Assembly: GCA_965223305.1 (NCBI GenBank)
Contig: CBDCWT010000031.1
Coordinates: 62,001-126,000, forward strand
Origin: CBDCWT01 sp965223305
Lineage (GTDB): Bacteria > Planctomycetota > Planctomycetia > Pirellulales > Pirellulaceae
Length of the DNA: 64,000 bases
Direction of reading: 5' to 3'
Position 1 is the stretch's first letter; each line of letters starts with the position of its first letter. Under the pieces are notes generated by a model. That model was not told the origin of the DNA. It was given only the letters and a program-made list of their open reading frames with translations, and did no database searches. Below, in pieces: positions 45,200-54,693 of this stretch. Both the position numbers and the translations under genes were made by a program.

Positions 45200-47404
45200 A
45201 TGATGACCGCTCGTCGCTCGCTGCCGCGGTTTATTGGCGGCAGCTCTCACCAAGTTCGATCTCGCCGATCGAGCTCTACGCTGACATTTTGCCCAACATC
45301 TTGCCGACCGCTCCTACTGGCCGCCCGCCTGGCGGCTGTGGTGTTCCTTTGTACTGATCTGACCCTTGGCGATCTCTCTACAGCAGGGGACGCAGTGTCC
45401 GAAGTGGAACCGCTCCGGACCTTCGGGCGGGTCAATCCACAAAGCACCTGGGGGAACTTTAACCGTTTCACTACAGATGGCAAGCGTGTTGTCACGACCG
45501 GCCGAGACGGCGCGGTGATGCTCTGGAACTTGGCGACAGGAGAGTGTGAACAGAGCTTTCGCGGCAACGATCGGCGTCCCGCAGCTGCCGTTTCTGCCAA
45601 TGGCCAGCTGATCGCAGTCTCGCAGCTGACCAAAGACCGCCGCCGGAAACTTGTTGTCTATGACCTGGCAGGGGGCCATTCTGTCTTGGAAGTGGATATG
45701 GACCGCGACTTCCGCGCCTCGTTTACCAACGACGCCTCACTATTGGCCGTTCAGACAGACGGCGTCCAGGGAGTTCGGCTGATTGAGATCGATTCCGGAT
45801 TGGAAGTCGGGGTAGTATTCCCAAACACTCAGTCTCTCGGTCGAGCCGGGATGCAATTCTCGCCGGATGGGCGATTGTTGGCAATCGCCGGCGACCGCAA
45901 GGAGGTTGAAGTTTGGAATCTCTTTCAGGGAGGTGCGCCAAAGCGTCTGTCGCTCGAAGGGCGTAACGTCCGTGCGACCTCGTTGGCGTTTATCGACGGC
46001 GAGCGTCTGGCGGTCGGCGTATTCCGATTCGATGGCGGTCAAAGGCGGGGCGGAGTCGAGTTCTTCGACGTCGCATCGGGCACGTCGTCGGCGCTTGAAT
46101 TTCGGGAGCAGAACCAGAGTGGCGAGGGGAGGTTTCTGTTGTCGAACGACCGCTCGATACTCGTCACGATTCATCAAGATCGTTTCGTCGTGTGGGACGT
46201 CGAGCGGAGGGTCCAGCGATCGGTCTTGAAGTTCGACAACTCCGGATCGACCACCGCGCGGATTTCCGCAGCCACGTTGTCTCCTGACAACAAGTTGCTG
46301 TACGCGAATCAGGGTAACGCCCTTGCTATTTGGGACTTAAGGACAGGACAGCAGGTGCAGGCGAAGGAGGCGCGGCATCGAGGAGCCATACAGGCGTTGG
46401 CAGTTTCGCCCGACGATCGATATGTGGCTTCGGGCGCTCGTGATGGCGCCGTGCTGTTGTGGGACACGAAGAGCGATCAACTGCCTCGCAAGCTGATGCA
46501 AGCGAGCAACTGGGTTCACAACCTAGCGTTTCTCGGCGGGGGAGCGGAACTAGCCATCTGTGCCGAAGGTCATGAGAAGGGCGAACCGGGAAAAGGGTTC
46601 GTGGAGATCTTATCGGTCGATGATGGAAAGTCGGTTCGCCGCTGGAACCTCGCGGCGCGAGCGTTTGGTCTGGGCGTATCCTCGGACGAGCGGCTGCTCG
46701 CTTTTGCCACAGGGCCAGCGATGGACGCCTTTGCTCCATACGGTGGTCCAGCAGAGCAGCAACCGCCGCCCAACGAGCTCCAGCTATGGGATCTCGAGCA
46801 GGACAAATTGATAAGAACGCTCAGCTCTTTTCGCGGAGAACAACGCAGCAGGATTGACTTTTCGGCTGAAGGAGAGTCGATCTACCTTATTTCACGCCGC
46901 GGCGTCACCGGGTGGGGGCGCGGCGAGGATCCGCGCGTTGTTCCAGATCAAAGTTGGTTGCAGGATCGATATGTGACAGATCCACGACAGCGCGTCAGCC
47001 AGTTTGATTCTGAGTACGATCCCCAGAGTGGTCGCCTGTTCACCTCAGGGTACGTCTTTTCGCGTACCGCGGACCGTATGGCCTTTGTCGCCTGCTGGGA
47101 CGCCGCAGCCGGGACTCTTCTTTGGGAGGTTCAGCTCGATGAATTGATCGCGCGCCGCTTGGTGCTCTCGCCACGGGGGCGCCTGTTGGCGATCGCCTGT
47201 GGATCGGGGCAACTGGAGGAGGCGTCCCGATTGCTACTTGTCGACGCGGCGACGGGACGGCGGTTACAAGCGGTCAACTCCCCGCAGCTCGTTGCGACGG
47301 CATTTTGTTTCTCGTCGGACGGCGAGCGGATTTACTCGGGTGGTCCGGACGGCCAGGTTAGGGTGTGGGACGTGTCCGCGGCGTACCGGCAGCCGGGAGA
47401 ATGA
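45200..47404 (+). CDS. Secreted WD40-repeat protein
   Basis: 734 residues. A basic N-terminus with a hydrophobic stretch (LLLAARLAAVVFLCTDLTLG, about 38-57) acts as signal peptide or anchor. WD40-type blades with the pattern GRDGAVMLWNLATGE, LLAIAGDRKEVEVWNLFQGG, RYVASGARDGAVLLWDTKS and YSGGPDGQVRVWDVSAAY fill the protein, consistent with one or two beta-propellers. No kinase domain is attached. Likely an extracytoplasmic scaffold. It is followed by an FG-GAP protein 3 nt later, probably in one transcript. Confidence 0.82.
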   Translation: MMTARRSLPRFIGGSSHQVRSRRSSSTLTFCPTSCRPLLLAARLAAVVFLCTDLTLGDLSTAGDAVSEVEPLRTFGRVNPQSTWGNFNRFTTDGKRVVTTGRDGAVMLWNLATGECEQSFRGNDRRPAAAVSANGQLIAVSQLTKDRRRKLVVYDLAGGHSVLEVDMDRDFRASFTNDASLLAVQTDGVQGVRLIEIDSGLEVGVVFPNTQSLGRAGMQFSPDGRLLAIAGDRKEVEVWNLFQGGAPKRLSLEGRNVRATSLAFIDGERLAVGVFRFDGGQRRGGVEFFDVASGTSSALEFREQNQSGEGRFLLSNDRSILVTIHQDRFVVWDVERRVQRSVLKFDNSGSTTARISAATLSPDNKLLYANQGNALAIWDLRTGQQVQAKEARHRGAIQALAVSPDDRYVASGARDGAVLLWDTKSDQLPRKLMQASNWVHNLAFLGGGAELAICAEGHEKGEPGKGFVEILSVDDGKSVRRWNLAARAFGLGVSSDERLLAFATGPAMDAFAPYGGPAEQQPPPNELQLWDLEQDKLIRTLSSFRGEQRSRIDFSAEGESIYLISRRGVTGWGRGEDPRVVPDQSWLQDRYVTDPRQRVSQFDSEYDPQSGRLFTSGYVFSRTADRMAFVACWDAAAGTLLWEVQLDELIARRLVLSPRGRLLAIACGSGQLEEASRLLLVDAATGRRLQAVNSPQLVATAFCFSSDGERIYSGGPDGQVRVWDVSAAYRQPGE

Positions 47405-47407
47405 ACC

Positions 47408-48610
47408 ATGTTGATCTATTTTCGATGGTTGAGCTGTGTTTGCTCGACCTTCTGTTGCGTGGGTCTCTGTCTCGCTCAGGGAGAATTGGCGGAACCCTTT
47501 CCAGTTCAAACTGGCGGCGCGACACTGGACGTCAAACTCCACGGTGCCGCGGCGCCATGTGTGGTCGACTTCGATGGTGACGGTGCCAACGACCTGCTTG
47601 TGGGTGAGAAGTATGGCGGACGTTTGCGGATCTACCATAACTTTGGAGCGTCCGACCGGCCGCGCTTCGACGGCTACAGCCTATTCAAAGAGGGCATGCC
47701 GGCGGGTTGTGTGCCGGACAATAACGGCTTCTGTCCGGCCATTGCGGATGTCGACCGGGACGGCAGGCTCGATCTGCTGACACCCGCCTGGCACGGCCAC
47801 ATCCGCTGGTTCCGGCAGGAAAGTCCAGGTGTCTTCGGCGCCGCGCAGCCTGTGCTCGACGCCGAGGGCAACACCATTCGTGTGGAATGGACCCACGGTG
47901 TGAGCTCCTGTGACTGGGATGCGGACGGATATCCCGATCTGATCGTGGGCAGTTCGGGAGACGGGGCGGTAGGCAGCCTTAGTCTATGGCGCAACATCGG
48001 TGCCGCGAATGAGGCCGCTGCACCTCGATTCGAGAGACCGGTGGCGATCAGAGCAGGGGACAAACCGATCTTCGTTCCCGAAAGATCTCCAGCGCCGGTT
48101 GCCGTCGACTGGGACGGCGACCAGTTGTTTGATCTGATCGTCGGAACTCGCCAGGGCAACGTTGCTTGGTATCGCAATCAGGGGACAGCAGGCAGACCCT
48201 CGTTCGACGCGGCTCGAGAGTTGATAGGGGTGCCTCCACCCGGTGGGGAGCGAGGAACGAACGCCATCGTGTCCGTTGCTGATTGGAACGGTGACGGCCG
48301 ACTGGACCTGCTCGTGGGTGATACCGGAGAGAAGTTCGAGAAAAAGCTGACCGACGAGGAACAACAGGCCAAGGCGTTCGCGACAACGCAGCGTGATCAG
48401 GCCTTTTCCCGTTGGGCCAACGTCTTCCGAACCTATCGTCGATTGACGAAACTCCAGGACTCCGGATCACAACGCGCCGTCATTGACGCGGCCCGCGTTC
48501 AGCTGATGAAGCTAAGAGACGAACAGACGCTTCATCACCTTGCCCAGCAGGAGATTCAGGAAGGACGACAATGGCACGGCCGCGTTTGGGTCTTCCTGCG
48601 AAAAAACTGA
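47408..48610 (+). CDS. Secreted FG-GAP/VCBS-repeat protein
   Basis: 400 residues with a signal peptide (MLIYFRWLSCVCSTFCCVGL, cleavage near CLAQG). Calcium-binding FG-GAP/VCBS loops recur: DFDGDGANDLLVG, DVDRDGRLDLLTP, DWDADGYPDLIVG, DWDGDQLFDLIVG and DWNGDGRLDLLVG, spaced as in a seven-bladed propeller. The C-terminal 70 residues are a charged helix (KLTDEEQQAKAFATTQRDQA). Extracytoplasmic; function unknown. Its start is 3 nt after the WD40 gene. Confidence 0.85.
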   Translation: MLIYFRWLSCVCSTFCCVGLCLAQGELAEPFPVQTGGATLDVKLHGAAAPCVVDFDGDGANDLLVGEKYGGRLRIYHNFGASDRPRFDGYSLFKEGMPAGCVPDNNGFCPAIADVDRDGRLDLLTPAWHGHIRWFRQESPGVFGAAQPVLDAEGNTIRVEWTHGVSSCDWDADGYPDLIVGSSGDGAVGSLSLWRNIGAANEAAAPRFERPVAIRAGDKPIFVPERSPAPVAVDWDGDQLFDLIVGTRQGNVAWYRNQGTAGRPSFDAARELIGVPPPGGERGTNAIVSVADWNGDGRLDLLVGDTGEKFEKKLTDEEQQAKAFATTQRDQAFSRWANVFRTYRRLTKLQDSGSQRAVIDAARVQLMKLRDEQTLHHLAQQEIQEGRQWHGRVWVFLRKN

Positions 48611-49227
48611 GCGAAGTCCGCGCAACCGTGGCGAGGAAGATCCCTGCCCCTGAGGAGGTCGTGCAGCTGTTACGCTCCATGCAGTCCACCAAACTCTGGC
48701 GAGTTCGGCTACGCTGCGAATCAGCCGCTGGGCGTTAGCCCGCGGTTCCCCAGCGAACCGACGCGTAGCGTCCGGCGATTAATGTAGCAGGCACACTCCG
48801 TGTGCCGTCCGCCACAAGCAGAGTGACAATACGTGAGCAAACGGCTCGGCAGGAGCCTCGCCCTCCCGAACGTCGGCTGTTGCAGGGGGACGGCGGCCCG
48901 GGCTCCCGACAAATCAGCCGCTGGGCGTTAGCCGGCGTTAGCTCACGGTTCCCCCAGCGAACCGACGCGTAGCGTCCGTCGATTAATGTAGCAGGCACAC
49001 TCCGTGTGCCGTCCGCCACAAGCAGAGTAACGATACGTGAGCAAACGGCTCGGCAGGAGCCTCGCCCTCCCGAACGTCGACTGTTGCAGCGGGACGGCGG
49101 CCGGGGGAGGGCCCCCCTTCCGGCCCTTCGGGCCAACTCTCCCCGAGGGGGAGAGTGACGAAAGACGAAATCACGCACTAACTTAAAAGCTGCACAGTCC
49201 CTGAGAGCGACCATGCAAAAATAGAAA
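48611..49227. repeat. Intergenic duplicated repeat block
   Basis: Two copies of a block of about 240 bp (48718-48900 and 48908-49100) share CAGCCGCTGGGCGTTAGCC, AACCGACGCGTAGCGTCCG, ATTAATGTAGCAGGCACACT, GTGCCGTCCGCCACAAGCAG and GGCTCGGCAGGAGCCTCGCC. The flanks hold CCAAACTCTGGCGAGTTCGG and CTCTCCCCGAGGGGGAGAGT. The duplication is near-identical and therefore young. No gene. Confidence 0.75.
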
Positions 49228-50136
49228 TCAACGACCGCGCCTGGCGAACAGACACCCGATCAGAAGGCCGAATAGGAAGTTCGACCAGCCGATTTCAATC
49301 ATGTGGGCAAATCGCCACGCGGCTGCCTCCATATGCTCGCTCGGCACGAGCAGTCCGGCCACTCCATGGACCATCGGAACCAGCACCGCTGTGGCTAAGG
49401 CGACCTTGAGCCGGCTGGCCTGGAGGCTGCGAACCAGTGGCACGACACAAGCCACGTAGACCGCTCCTCGGCGAAGTTGGAGACCGCAGATAAACACAGG
49501 GTTCAGAGTCTGACCATCCAAGTCGGGATAGAACTCGCGCACGAATGGCAGGATCAATAGCCCGGCAGCGATGTAGAGGACTAGGTAGACCAAGGCGCAA
49601 ACTAGAAACCTCCAGAGCCATCCTTGCCAGGAGATTGGCTCCGGTTTGGTCACGGCAGATGCGTCGGTGGGACTTAGTCTTCCCAGCGCTACCACGATGC
49701 AGACTGCCAGGACTATCGACTGTATTGCGCCACCAAAGATACCCAGTCCCACCTCCGAAGCGGACATCTGAGGAAGAAAGACCGCAGCCTCCACGATGCT
49801 GAGCAGATGATGCAATCCGAAGTGCGCGATAGCAAGTGCCTGTACCAGTGCCAGCCCATGGAGTGAAGACAGCGCGGCCGGGTAAGCCAGGGCCGCGGTC
49901 ACGAGAAGTGTTGAGATCAGGGTTAACAGAACATACTCAGCTGTGCCGACTCCTTCGACAGCCGGGTGTGGAACGAGCGATTCACCGACTAGAACTTCGT
50001 TAAGCACTTGGGAGACGAACCATGAAATCGACGCGGCCGCGAACACTCGCCAAAGAAGACCAGTTACGGTCTTTGCCGTTGGTGAATCTGGTGCGGTAGA
50101 CGATGTCTTTTTTCGACCGAGTGAGACGGACATCAT
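49228..50136 (-). CDS. Polytopic membrane protein of unknown function
   Basis: 302 residues with about seven to eight hydrophobic helices (YVLLTLISTLLVTAALAYPA, LALVQALAIAHFGLHHLL, FLVCALVYLVLYIAAGLLIL, NFLFGLLIGCLFARRGR). No transporter signature or catalytic motif was recognised. It stands alone between repeats and the MITE copy at 50162. Confidence 0.65.
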   Translation of the reverse strand: MMSVSLGRKKTSSTAPDSPTAKTVTGLLWRVFAAASISWFVSQVLNEVLVGESLVPHPAVEGVGTAEYVLLTLISTLLVTAALAYPAALSSLHGLALVQALAIAHFGLHHLLSIVEAAVFLPQMSASEVGLGIFGGAIQSIVLAVCIVVALGRLSPTDASAVTKPEPISWQGWLWRFLVCALVYLVLYIAAGLLILPFVREFYPDLDGQTLNPVFICGLQLRRGAVYVACVVPLVRSLQASRLKVALATAVLVPMVHGVAGLLVPSEHMEAAAWRFAHMIEIGWSNFLFGLLIGCLFARRGR

Positions 50137-50161
50137 AGTGCTGGTTTCCTGTGAACGATCT

Positions 50162-50343
50162 CTAGCCCGAACTATTCATGAGCGATCTGCTGCGAGGTCG
50201 TAAGTCCATCCGTGGCTTCGTCATGCTTCACAATTCTCCCTCGACGTATTGCTTCAATACGCCTGCGGAAGAATTGCTCGCCTTCCTCGCCACGAACGTA
50301 CTTACAACCTCTCGCGACGATCTTCATGAATAATCCGGGCTAG
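50162..50343. mobile_element. MITE-like 174-bp palindromic element, copy 2
   Basis: Core 50166-50339 begins CCCGAACTATTCATGAGCGA and ends TCTTCATGAATAATCCGGG, flanked by CTAG on both sides (4-bp target duplication). The interior has CGTATTGCTTCAATACG, the hairpin tip. It matches copies 1 (reverse orientation) and 3 at nearly every base and has no coding capacity. Confidence 0.82.
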
Positions 50344-50364
50344 ATACCGGCTAAGTTTGCCGGT

Positions 50365-50922
50365 CTATTTGTCAAAGTGAACGAGCGCTTTTCGCGCCCA
50401 CCGACTCCGCGCCTTGTACAACTCAATCCCGGACTCCAACGCCAGCCTTCCTTGGACCGGCGTGTTCGCGGGCATCATCTTCAACTGCTTCCGTAGTTCC
50501 CTTAGGTAGCCTTCGACTTCGCGCAAGAAGTCGTTCAAAAAGCTCCGCGTGGCAGAGTCATCTTTTAGAAATGAGTGGAAAGCGAATCGGAGCATTAACT
50601 CGTCGATATGCCAAACCACGTCCTCTCGGCGGATGTCACGGGTGAGCCACGTTTGAAACGCTTCGGTTCCGGCGGGAGTCGGTCGAAATACCTGCCGTGG
50701 TCGAAGCGTGTTGCCCCGCTCGACCTTTCCGTGAATCAACGAGTTGCGCTCAAGTTTGCGCAGCGCGGGGTAGATCGCCCCGGGGCTCCCACTGTAGTGA
50801 GCCATCGGCGTGGTTTCAAAGACCTTTCGCAGGTCGTACCCCGAGCGTGACTCCTGATGAAGAAGTCCCAGTAACGCATATCCCAGGGTGGTGGTGGCGG
50901 ACTCTGCCATCGTACGGATCAT
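50365..50922 (-). CDS. PadR-family transcriptional regulator
   Basis: 185 residues. The N-terminal winged helix fits PadR: ALLGLLHQESRSGYDLRKVF, then SPGAIYPALRKLERNSLIHG and VFRPTPAGTEAFQTWL (residues about 14-95). The C-terminal half is helical for dimerisation (Vir_C-like). Its first codon overlaps the stop of the upstream small membrane protein (ATGA), so the two are co-translated. A 19-bp perfect palindrome upstream of the pair is the likely operator, suggesting autoregulation that also controls the membrane protein. Confidence 0.88.
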   Translation of the reverse strand: MIRTMAESATTTLGYALLGLLHQESRSGYDLRKVFETTPMAHYSGSPGAIYPALRKLERNSLIHGKVERGNTLRPRQVFRPTPAGTEAFQTWLTRDIRREDVVWHIDELMLRFAFHSFLKDDSATRSFLNDFLREVEGYLRELRKQLKMMPANTPVQGRLALESGIELYKARSRWARKALVHFDK

Positions 50923-51122
50923 CCCGCCTGCTGAGGAACTTCCGGAGAAAGACGGTCTGGATCCAACCCTTGGTTGATCATCGCCATCCTCTCAGAGTGC
51001 TTGATGATGGCGTTGACGACCGTCGCCACTGCGGAGAAGCCAATCGCCACAAACGGGAGTCCAAGAGCCAGTCCGTAAACAAGGATCTCATTCATCTGAA
51101 GAGACTGCAGCCAGGTTGTCAT
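50919..51122 (-). CDS. Small single-span membrane protein in PadR operon
   Basis: 67 residues from ATG 51122, which has AAGGAG 6 nt upstream; an earlier in-frame start at 51149 lacks an RBS. Hydrophobic helix ILVYGLALGLPFVAIGFSAV, then VVNAIIKHSERMAMINQGLD and an acidic tail, resembling short proteins that accompany PadR/PspC-type regulators. It probably lies in the inner membrane. Function unknown. Confidence 0.75.
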   Translation of the reverse strand: MTTWLQSLQMNEILVYGLALGLPFVAIGFSAVATVVNAIIKHSERMAMINQGLDPDRLSPEVPQQAG

Positions 51123-51144
51123 GGCACTCTCCTTAACACGATTG

Positions 51145-51164
51145 TTCATGAATAATCCGGGTTA
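51145..51164. mobile_element. Solo terminal fragment of the MITE-like element
   Basis: TTCATGAATAATCCGGGTTA matches the right end of the 174-bp palindromic element, but the rest is missing. It sits between the PadR-operon RBS and its operator, so the remnant forms part of the operon's leader. Confidence 0.6.
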
Positions 51165-51204
51165 AACCGACGACGAGTCCGCTGGACGGGCCTGTCTCCG
51201 CCAC

Positions 51205-51236
51205 AGTACGAATCATTATAGTACGATTCGTACTAT
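51205..51236. promoter_or_regulatory. Palindromic operator, probably for PadR
   Basis: 51218-51236 is the perfect palindrome ATAGTACGATTCGTACTAT (9+1+9). To its left AGTACGAAT (51205-51213) adds a second half-site that also pairs with ATTCGTACT. It lies about 95-115 nt before the start of the small-protein/padR operon. PadR dimers bind such dyads near their own promoters; the link here rests on position only. Confidence 0.6.
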
Positions 51237-51417
51237 TGTCCAGTGGTGAATTCTGGTTTTCTGAAAGCTATGAATCTGCGTCGAGAATTCGGCTGTCGCG
51301 ACTTTGACTGTAGCCACGGCATCGGCCGCGCACAGTCACGAGAAAGCACTGCGCTTACGATAAGGGTGCGATTGCCAACTTAGAGAGGCAGCCACTTCGG
51401 TCGGCGGTTAGCCAAGC

Positions 51418-53220
51418 TCAGGTTAACGCATCCAATTCGCCGACCAGTCGCTCGAAGTGTTCTAGCGCGGTGTCCACCGGTTCCGGACGTTCCATGTCGA
51501 CGCCCGCATCGCGCAGCAGGTCGAGGGGAAACTTCGAACATCCCCCTTTGAGGAAGTTGAGGTAATCGGTCAACTCCTGTGACCCGCCCGTGAGGACGCG
51601 TTTGCTCAGCGCGATCGCTGCTGACAAACCCGTCGCATATTTGTAGACGTAGAAAGCCCGATAGAAGTGCGGGATGCGGAAGCACTCCAACGACAGTTCA
51701 GGATCGATCGCGAAGTCGGGTCCGAAGTAGGCGTCCAACAACTTGCGATACACGTCCTTGAAGGCCTCGACGGTGAGCGGCTCGCCGCTCTCCGCCAATT
51801 CGTGAATTGTCTTTTCGAATTCGGCGAACATCGTTTGGCGAACGATCGTACCACGAATGCCGTCGATTTCTCGATTGATCAAGTACGCGCGGTGACGATC
51901 GTCACGCGCCCGTTCCAACATATAGTGACTCAGCAGCTGCTCGTTAAAAGTGCTGGCCACCTCCGCGACGAAGATCACATAGTCGTAGTACTCGAAGGGC
52001 TGGTTCTTAGCGGAGTAATAGGAGTGCATCGAGTGCCCGGCTTCGTGGGCCAGTGTAAAGACTTCGTCCAACACGTCGGGCTTGAAGTTCATCAGGATGT
52101 AGGGGTCACCATCAAACGAGCCGCAGCTGAAGGCACCGCTCTGCTTGCGCTGGTTGGGATAACGGTCGCACCACCGGCCGTTGAGCCCGCTTTCCAGCAC
52201 ACCACAATAGTCGCTTCCCAAGGGGGCCAGCGCAGCAACGACTTTCTTGGTCGCTTGTTTCCAGGTGTTGCGCGTTTTCAACTCGCTGAGAATTGGCACG
52301 TAGACGTCGTAGTGGTGGATTTCCTTCAGCTTCATCTTTCGCCGCCGTACGTCGTAGTAGCGATGGACCGACGGCAGGTGACGGCGCACGGAAGCAATCA
52401 AGTTGTCATAGACGGTTTGAGGGACATTGTCGCCGTGTAGGGCGGCGGATAACGCCCCATCGTAGCCCCGCGCTCGTGCGTAATAGACGTCCTTTTGAAC
52501 AGAGCCACTCAGTGTGGCTGCCAAGGTGTTTTGATGTGCCTGGAACTGTTCGTAGTACTGATGGAAAGCGGTCCGTCGCACGCGCCGCTTTGGTGAAACG
52601 AGAAACTGGCTGAAGGTCGAGTTCGACAGCTCGACGAGGTCGCCCTCTTCATCGCGCAGCGAGCCGAAGGTGAGGTCGGCATCGAGCAATTGGCGAAAGG
52701 CCTTGCTCGCTGCTTGTGCCATCTCGCCTTGCATGGCAAGCAGCCGTTCCTCCTTCTTGCCCAGCGTGTACGGCTTATAGCGCAGGAGCCGCTCGACCAG
52801 CAACCGGTAAGGTCGCATCTCCTTGGCCGTCAGAAAAGTCTGCATTTTCTTGGCCGAAATTGCCATGATCTCGGGTCGAATGAAGCTAGACGCCTCCGAA
52901 GCCTGTGTGGCCACGTTCTGAAAACGGCCCAGCATCCGCTGGTAGTCGCTGTTCGCCTGGTCCTGGGTGGATCGCAAGAAAGCATAGATGCCCAGCCTCT
53001 CCGCCTGACGGTCCAAACCGCTGTCAAAATTGAGACACTTTGCCAAAGCCTTGGCGCTGCTGCCCAGCTTGCCGCGAAATTCTTGATAACCAGGAATCTG
53101 CTTCTCGAACTTCTTGAACTCGCGTTCCCAAGCGGCGTCGCCGGAGACCAAACTGCTCAAATCCCACGTGTCCGCCGCCTTGACCTGACTCCGCTCGGGG
53201 AGCGTCTTCACCTTGCTCAT
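51418..53220 (-). CDS. pepF: Oligoendopeptidase F (M3 family)
   Basis: 600 residues, the normal size for PepF. The thermolysin-like zinc site is FTLAHEAGHSMHSYYSAKNQ (HExxH), with the third Glu ligand in FVAEVASTFNEQLL. An N-terminal helical region (AADTWDLSSLVSGDAAWERE) is typical of the family. It cleaves short peptides in the cytoplasm. No signal peptide is present. It stands alone, followed upstream by a Gfo/Idh/MocA gene 85 nt away on the same strand. Confidence 0.92.
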   Translation of the reverse strand: MSKVKTLPERSQVKAADTWDLSSLVSGDAAWEREFKKFEKQIPGYQEFRGKLGSSAKALAKCLNFDSGLDRQAERLGIYAFLRSTQDQANSDYQRMLGRFQNVATQASEASSFIRPEIMAISAKKMQTFLTAKEMRPYRLLVERLLRYKPYTLGKKEERLLAMQGEMAQAASKAFRQLLDADLTFGSLRDEEGDLVELSNSTFSQFLVSPKRRVRRTAFHQYYEQFQAHQNTLAATLSGSVQKDVYYARARGYDGALSAALHGDNVPQTVYDNLIASVRRHLPSVHRYYDVRRRKMKLKEIHHYDVYVPILSELKTRNTWKQATKKVVAALAPLGSDYCGVLESGLNGRWCDRYPNQRKQSGAFSCGSFDGDPYILMNFKPDVLDEVFTLAHEAGHSMHSYYSAKNQPFEYYDYVIFVAEVASTFNEQLLSHYMLERARDDRHRAYLINREIDGIRGTIVRQTMFAEFEKTIHELAESGEPLTVEAFKDVYRKLLDAYFGPDFAIDPELSLECFRIPHFYRAFYVYKYATGLSAAIALSKRVLTGGSQELTDYLNFLKGGCSKFPLDLLRDAGVDMERPEPVDTALEHFERLVGELDALT

Positions 53221-53305
53221 GTAAATCGGATCCTCTATTGGTGCAAGTTAGGAGTCGCCATCCATCAGTTGCCCGATAGACTTCAAAAAGTCGTGCCCGG
53301 GTGGC

Positions 53306-54466
53306 TCACCGCGGTTCCTCGGGGATGGCCACCCAACGTCGCTCGGCGTGCGACTGCAACACGGAGTCGGCGACGACCTGCGCCCGCAGACCGTCGTAAA
53401 AGCTGGGAACCGCATCGCGTTCTGCGAGGATCGCCGTGACAAACTCCCAGACGAGGTCGTAGCGGAAAACGGTCGCCGGCTCACCCGTGGCGGGGTCCCG
53501 CGGACTCTCGGCCGGCTTGAGCCACTCGTCAGGCACGTCAACCGCAGCTAGATCACTGCCCGTTTTTCCCAGCAAGATGGTGTTCGGCTCGTGCAGCCGA
53601 TAGACCGCCGAGCCTTCCGATCCATTGACTTCGGCCCACTCATGCCCAAACCCGTTGCGATGGTAACCCTTCGCCAGCGTCGTGCCCTCCCAAACGCCCA
53701 CCGCACCACTGGTGAACTCGCCGATCAGGCAGGACCAATCATCCACCTCCGAGGGAGGACAGGCCTGGCCATCCGTGGTGCGGTCGCGGGCCGCAAAATT
53801 TGCCACCGCGCCGCTGACCTGTGCAATCGGTCCCAGCAGATCCATCGCGAAGTCGATCCGATGAATCGTCATGTCAAAAAGATCACCAGCCCCCGCTTGC
53901 TCCCGGTACTGCCGCCAGCCCCAACTGGTTTCTGGCCCGTCCAGAAAACGCTGACTGCGGAAATGCCGTGGGACACCCAACTGGCCGCAATCCAGTAGGT
54001 CCTTCAGATACCTCATCGCTGGCGCAAATCGATACGTGAATGCGGTCATGTGAACCACTTCCGCGGCGCGCGCCGCGTGGTACACCGCTCGCACCTCATC
54101 AGCACGAAGCCCGAGTGGCTTTTCGCACATCACATGCTTGCCCGCGCGGATCGCCGCCTCGGCGATCGGGCAGTGGGTGTAGTTCGGAGTGGCGATGATC
54201 AGCGCGTCGACGTCCGAGGCTTGGCAAATCTCCCGGTAGTCCTCGCTGCCGCGCTCGAGCGACCACTCCGATAGACGCCGGGCCAACAGCTCGGGGTTCT
54301 GGTCGCAAACAGCCACCAGCTCGGCACGAGCGTCCAGACGGATCGCCGGAACGTGGTGGTAGTCGCTGACCGCCCCCGCACCCACAATCGCAATCCTTAC
54401 AGGTTCCCTAACCGTCACTGCTGACCCCCGTCCGCTACAAAGCTGTGTCTTGTCCGATTCCTCCAT
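53306..54466 (-). CDS. Gfo/Idh/MocA-family oxidoreductase
   Basis: 386 residues from ATG 54466, or 370 from GTG 54418, which sits right before the fold. N-terminal Rossmann domain: VRIAIVGAGAVSDYHHVPAI, then DALIIATPNYTH and GKHVMCEKPLGL, with the catalytic Lys of CEKP. GAGDLFDMTIHRIDFAMDLL gives the C-terminal domain motif (Asp and His near the active site). Members act on sugars or inositols with NAD(P). The substrate is not predictable; such enzymes are very numerous in planctomycetes. Confidence 0.87.
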   Translation of the reverse strand: MEESDKTQLCSGRGSAVTVREPVRIAIVGAGAVSDYHHVPAIRLDARAELVAVCDQNPELLARRLSEWSLERGSEDYREICQASDVDALIIATPNYTHCPIAEAAIRAGKHVMCEKPLGLRADEVRAVYHAARAAEVVHMTAFTYRFAPAMRYLKDLLDCGQLGVPRHFRSQRFLDGPETSWGWRQYREQAGAGDLFDMTIHRIDFAMDLLGPIAQVSGAVANFAARDRTTDGQACPPSEVDDWSCLIGEFTSGAVGVWEGTTLAKGYHRNGFGHEWAEVNGSEGSAVYRLHEPNTILLGKTGSDLAAVDVPDEWLKPAESPRDPATGEPATVFRYDLVWEFVTAILAERDAVPSFYDGLRAQVVADSVLQSHAERRWVAIPEEPR

Positions 54467-54693
54467 TCACAACCCGAGCAACTTAAAGGGTTTACGCTTT
54501 GCGGACAAGACTAGATGCACCGCCCTGCATACAATGACCCGGGTCTGAAAAAAGCCTGGCAACCCCCAAAGAGGGGTGTGCGGTCAGGAGCGAAAATCTT
54601 AAATTGACTGGCTGCCGGTTTGTTACAATGGCCCGGACGGCGGCAAGACTACTCGTCGACGATGCGCGATGAGCACCACAACCCTTTTAAAAC

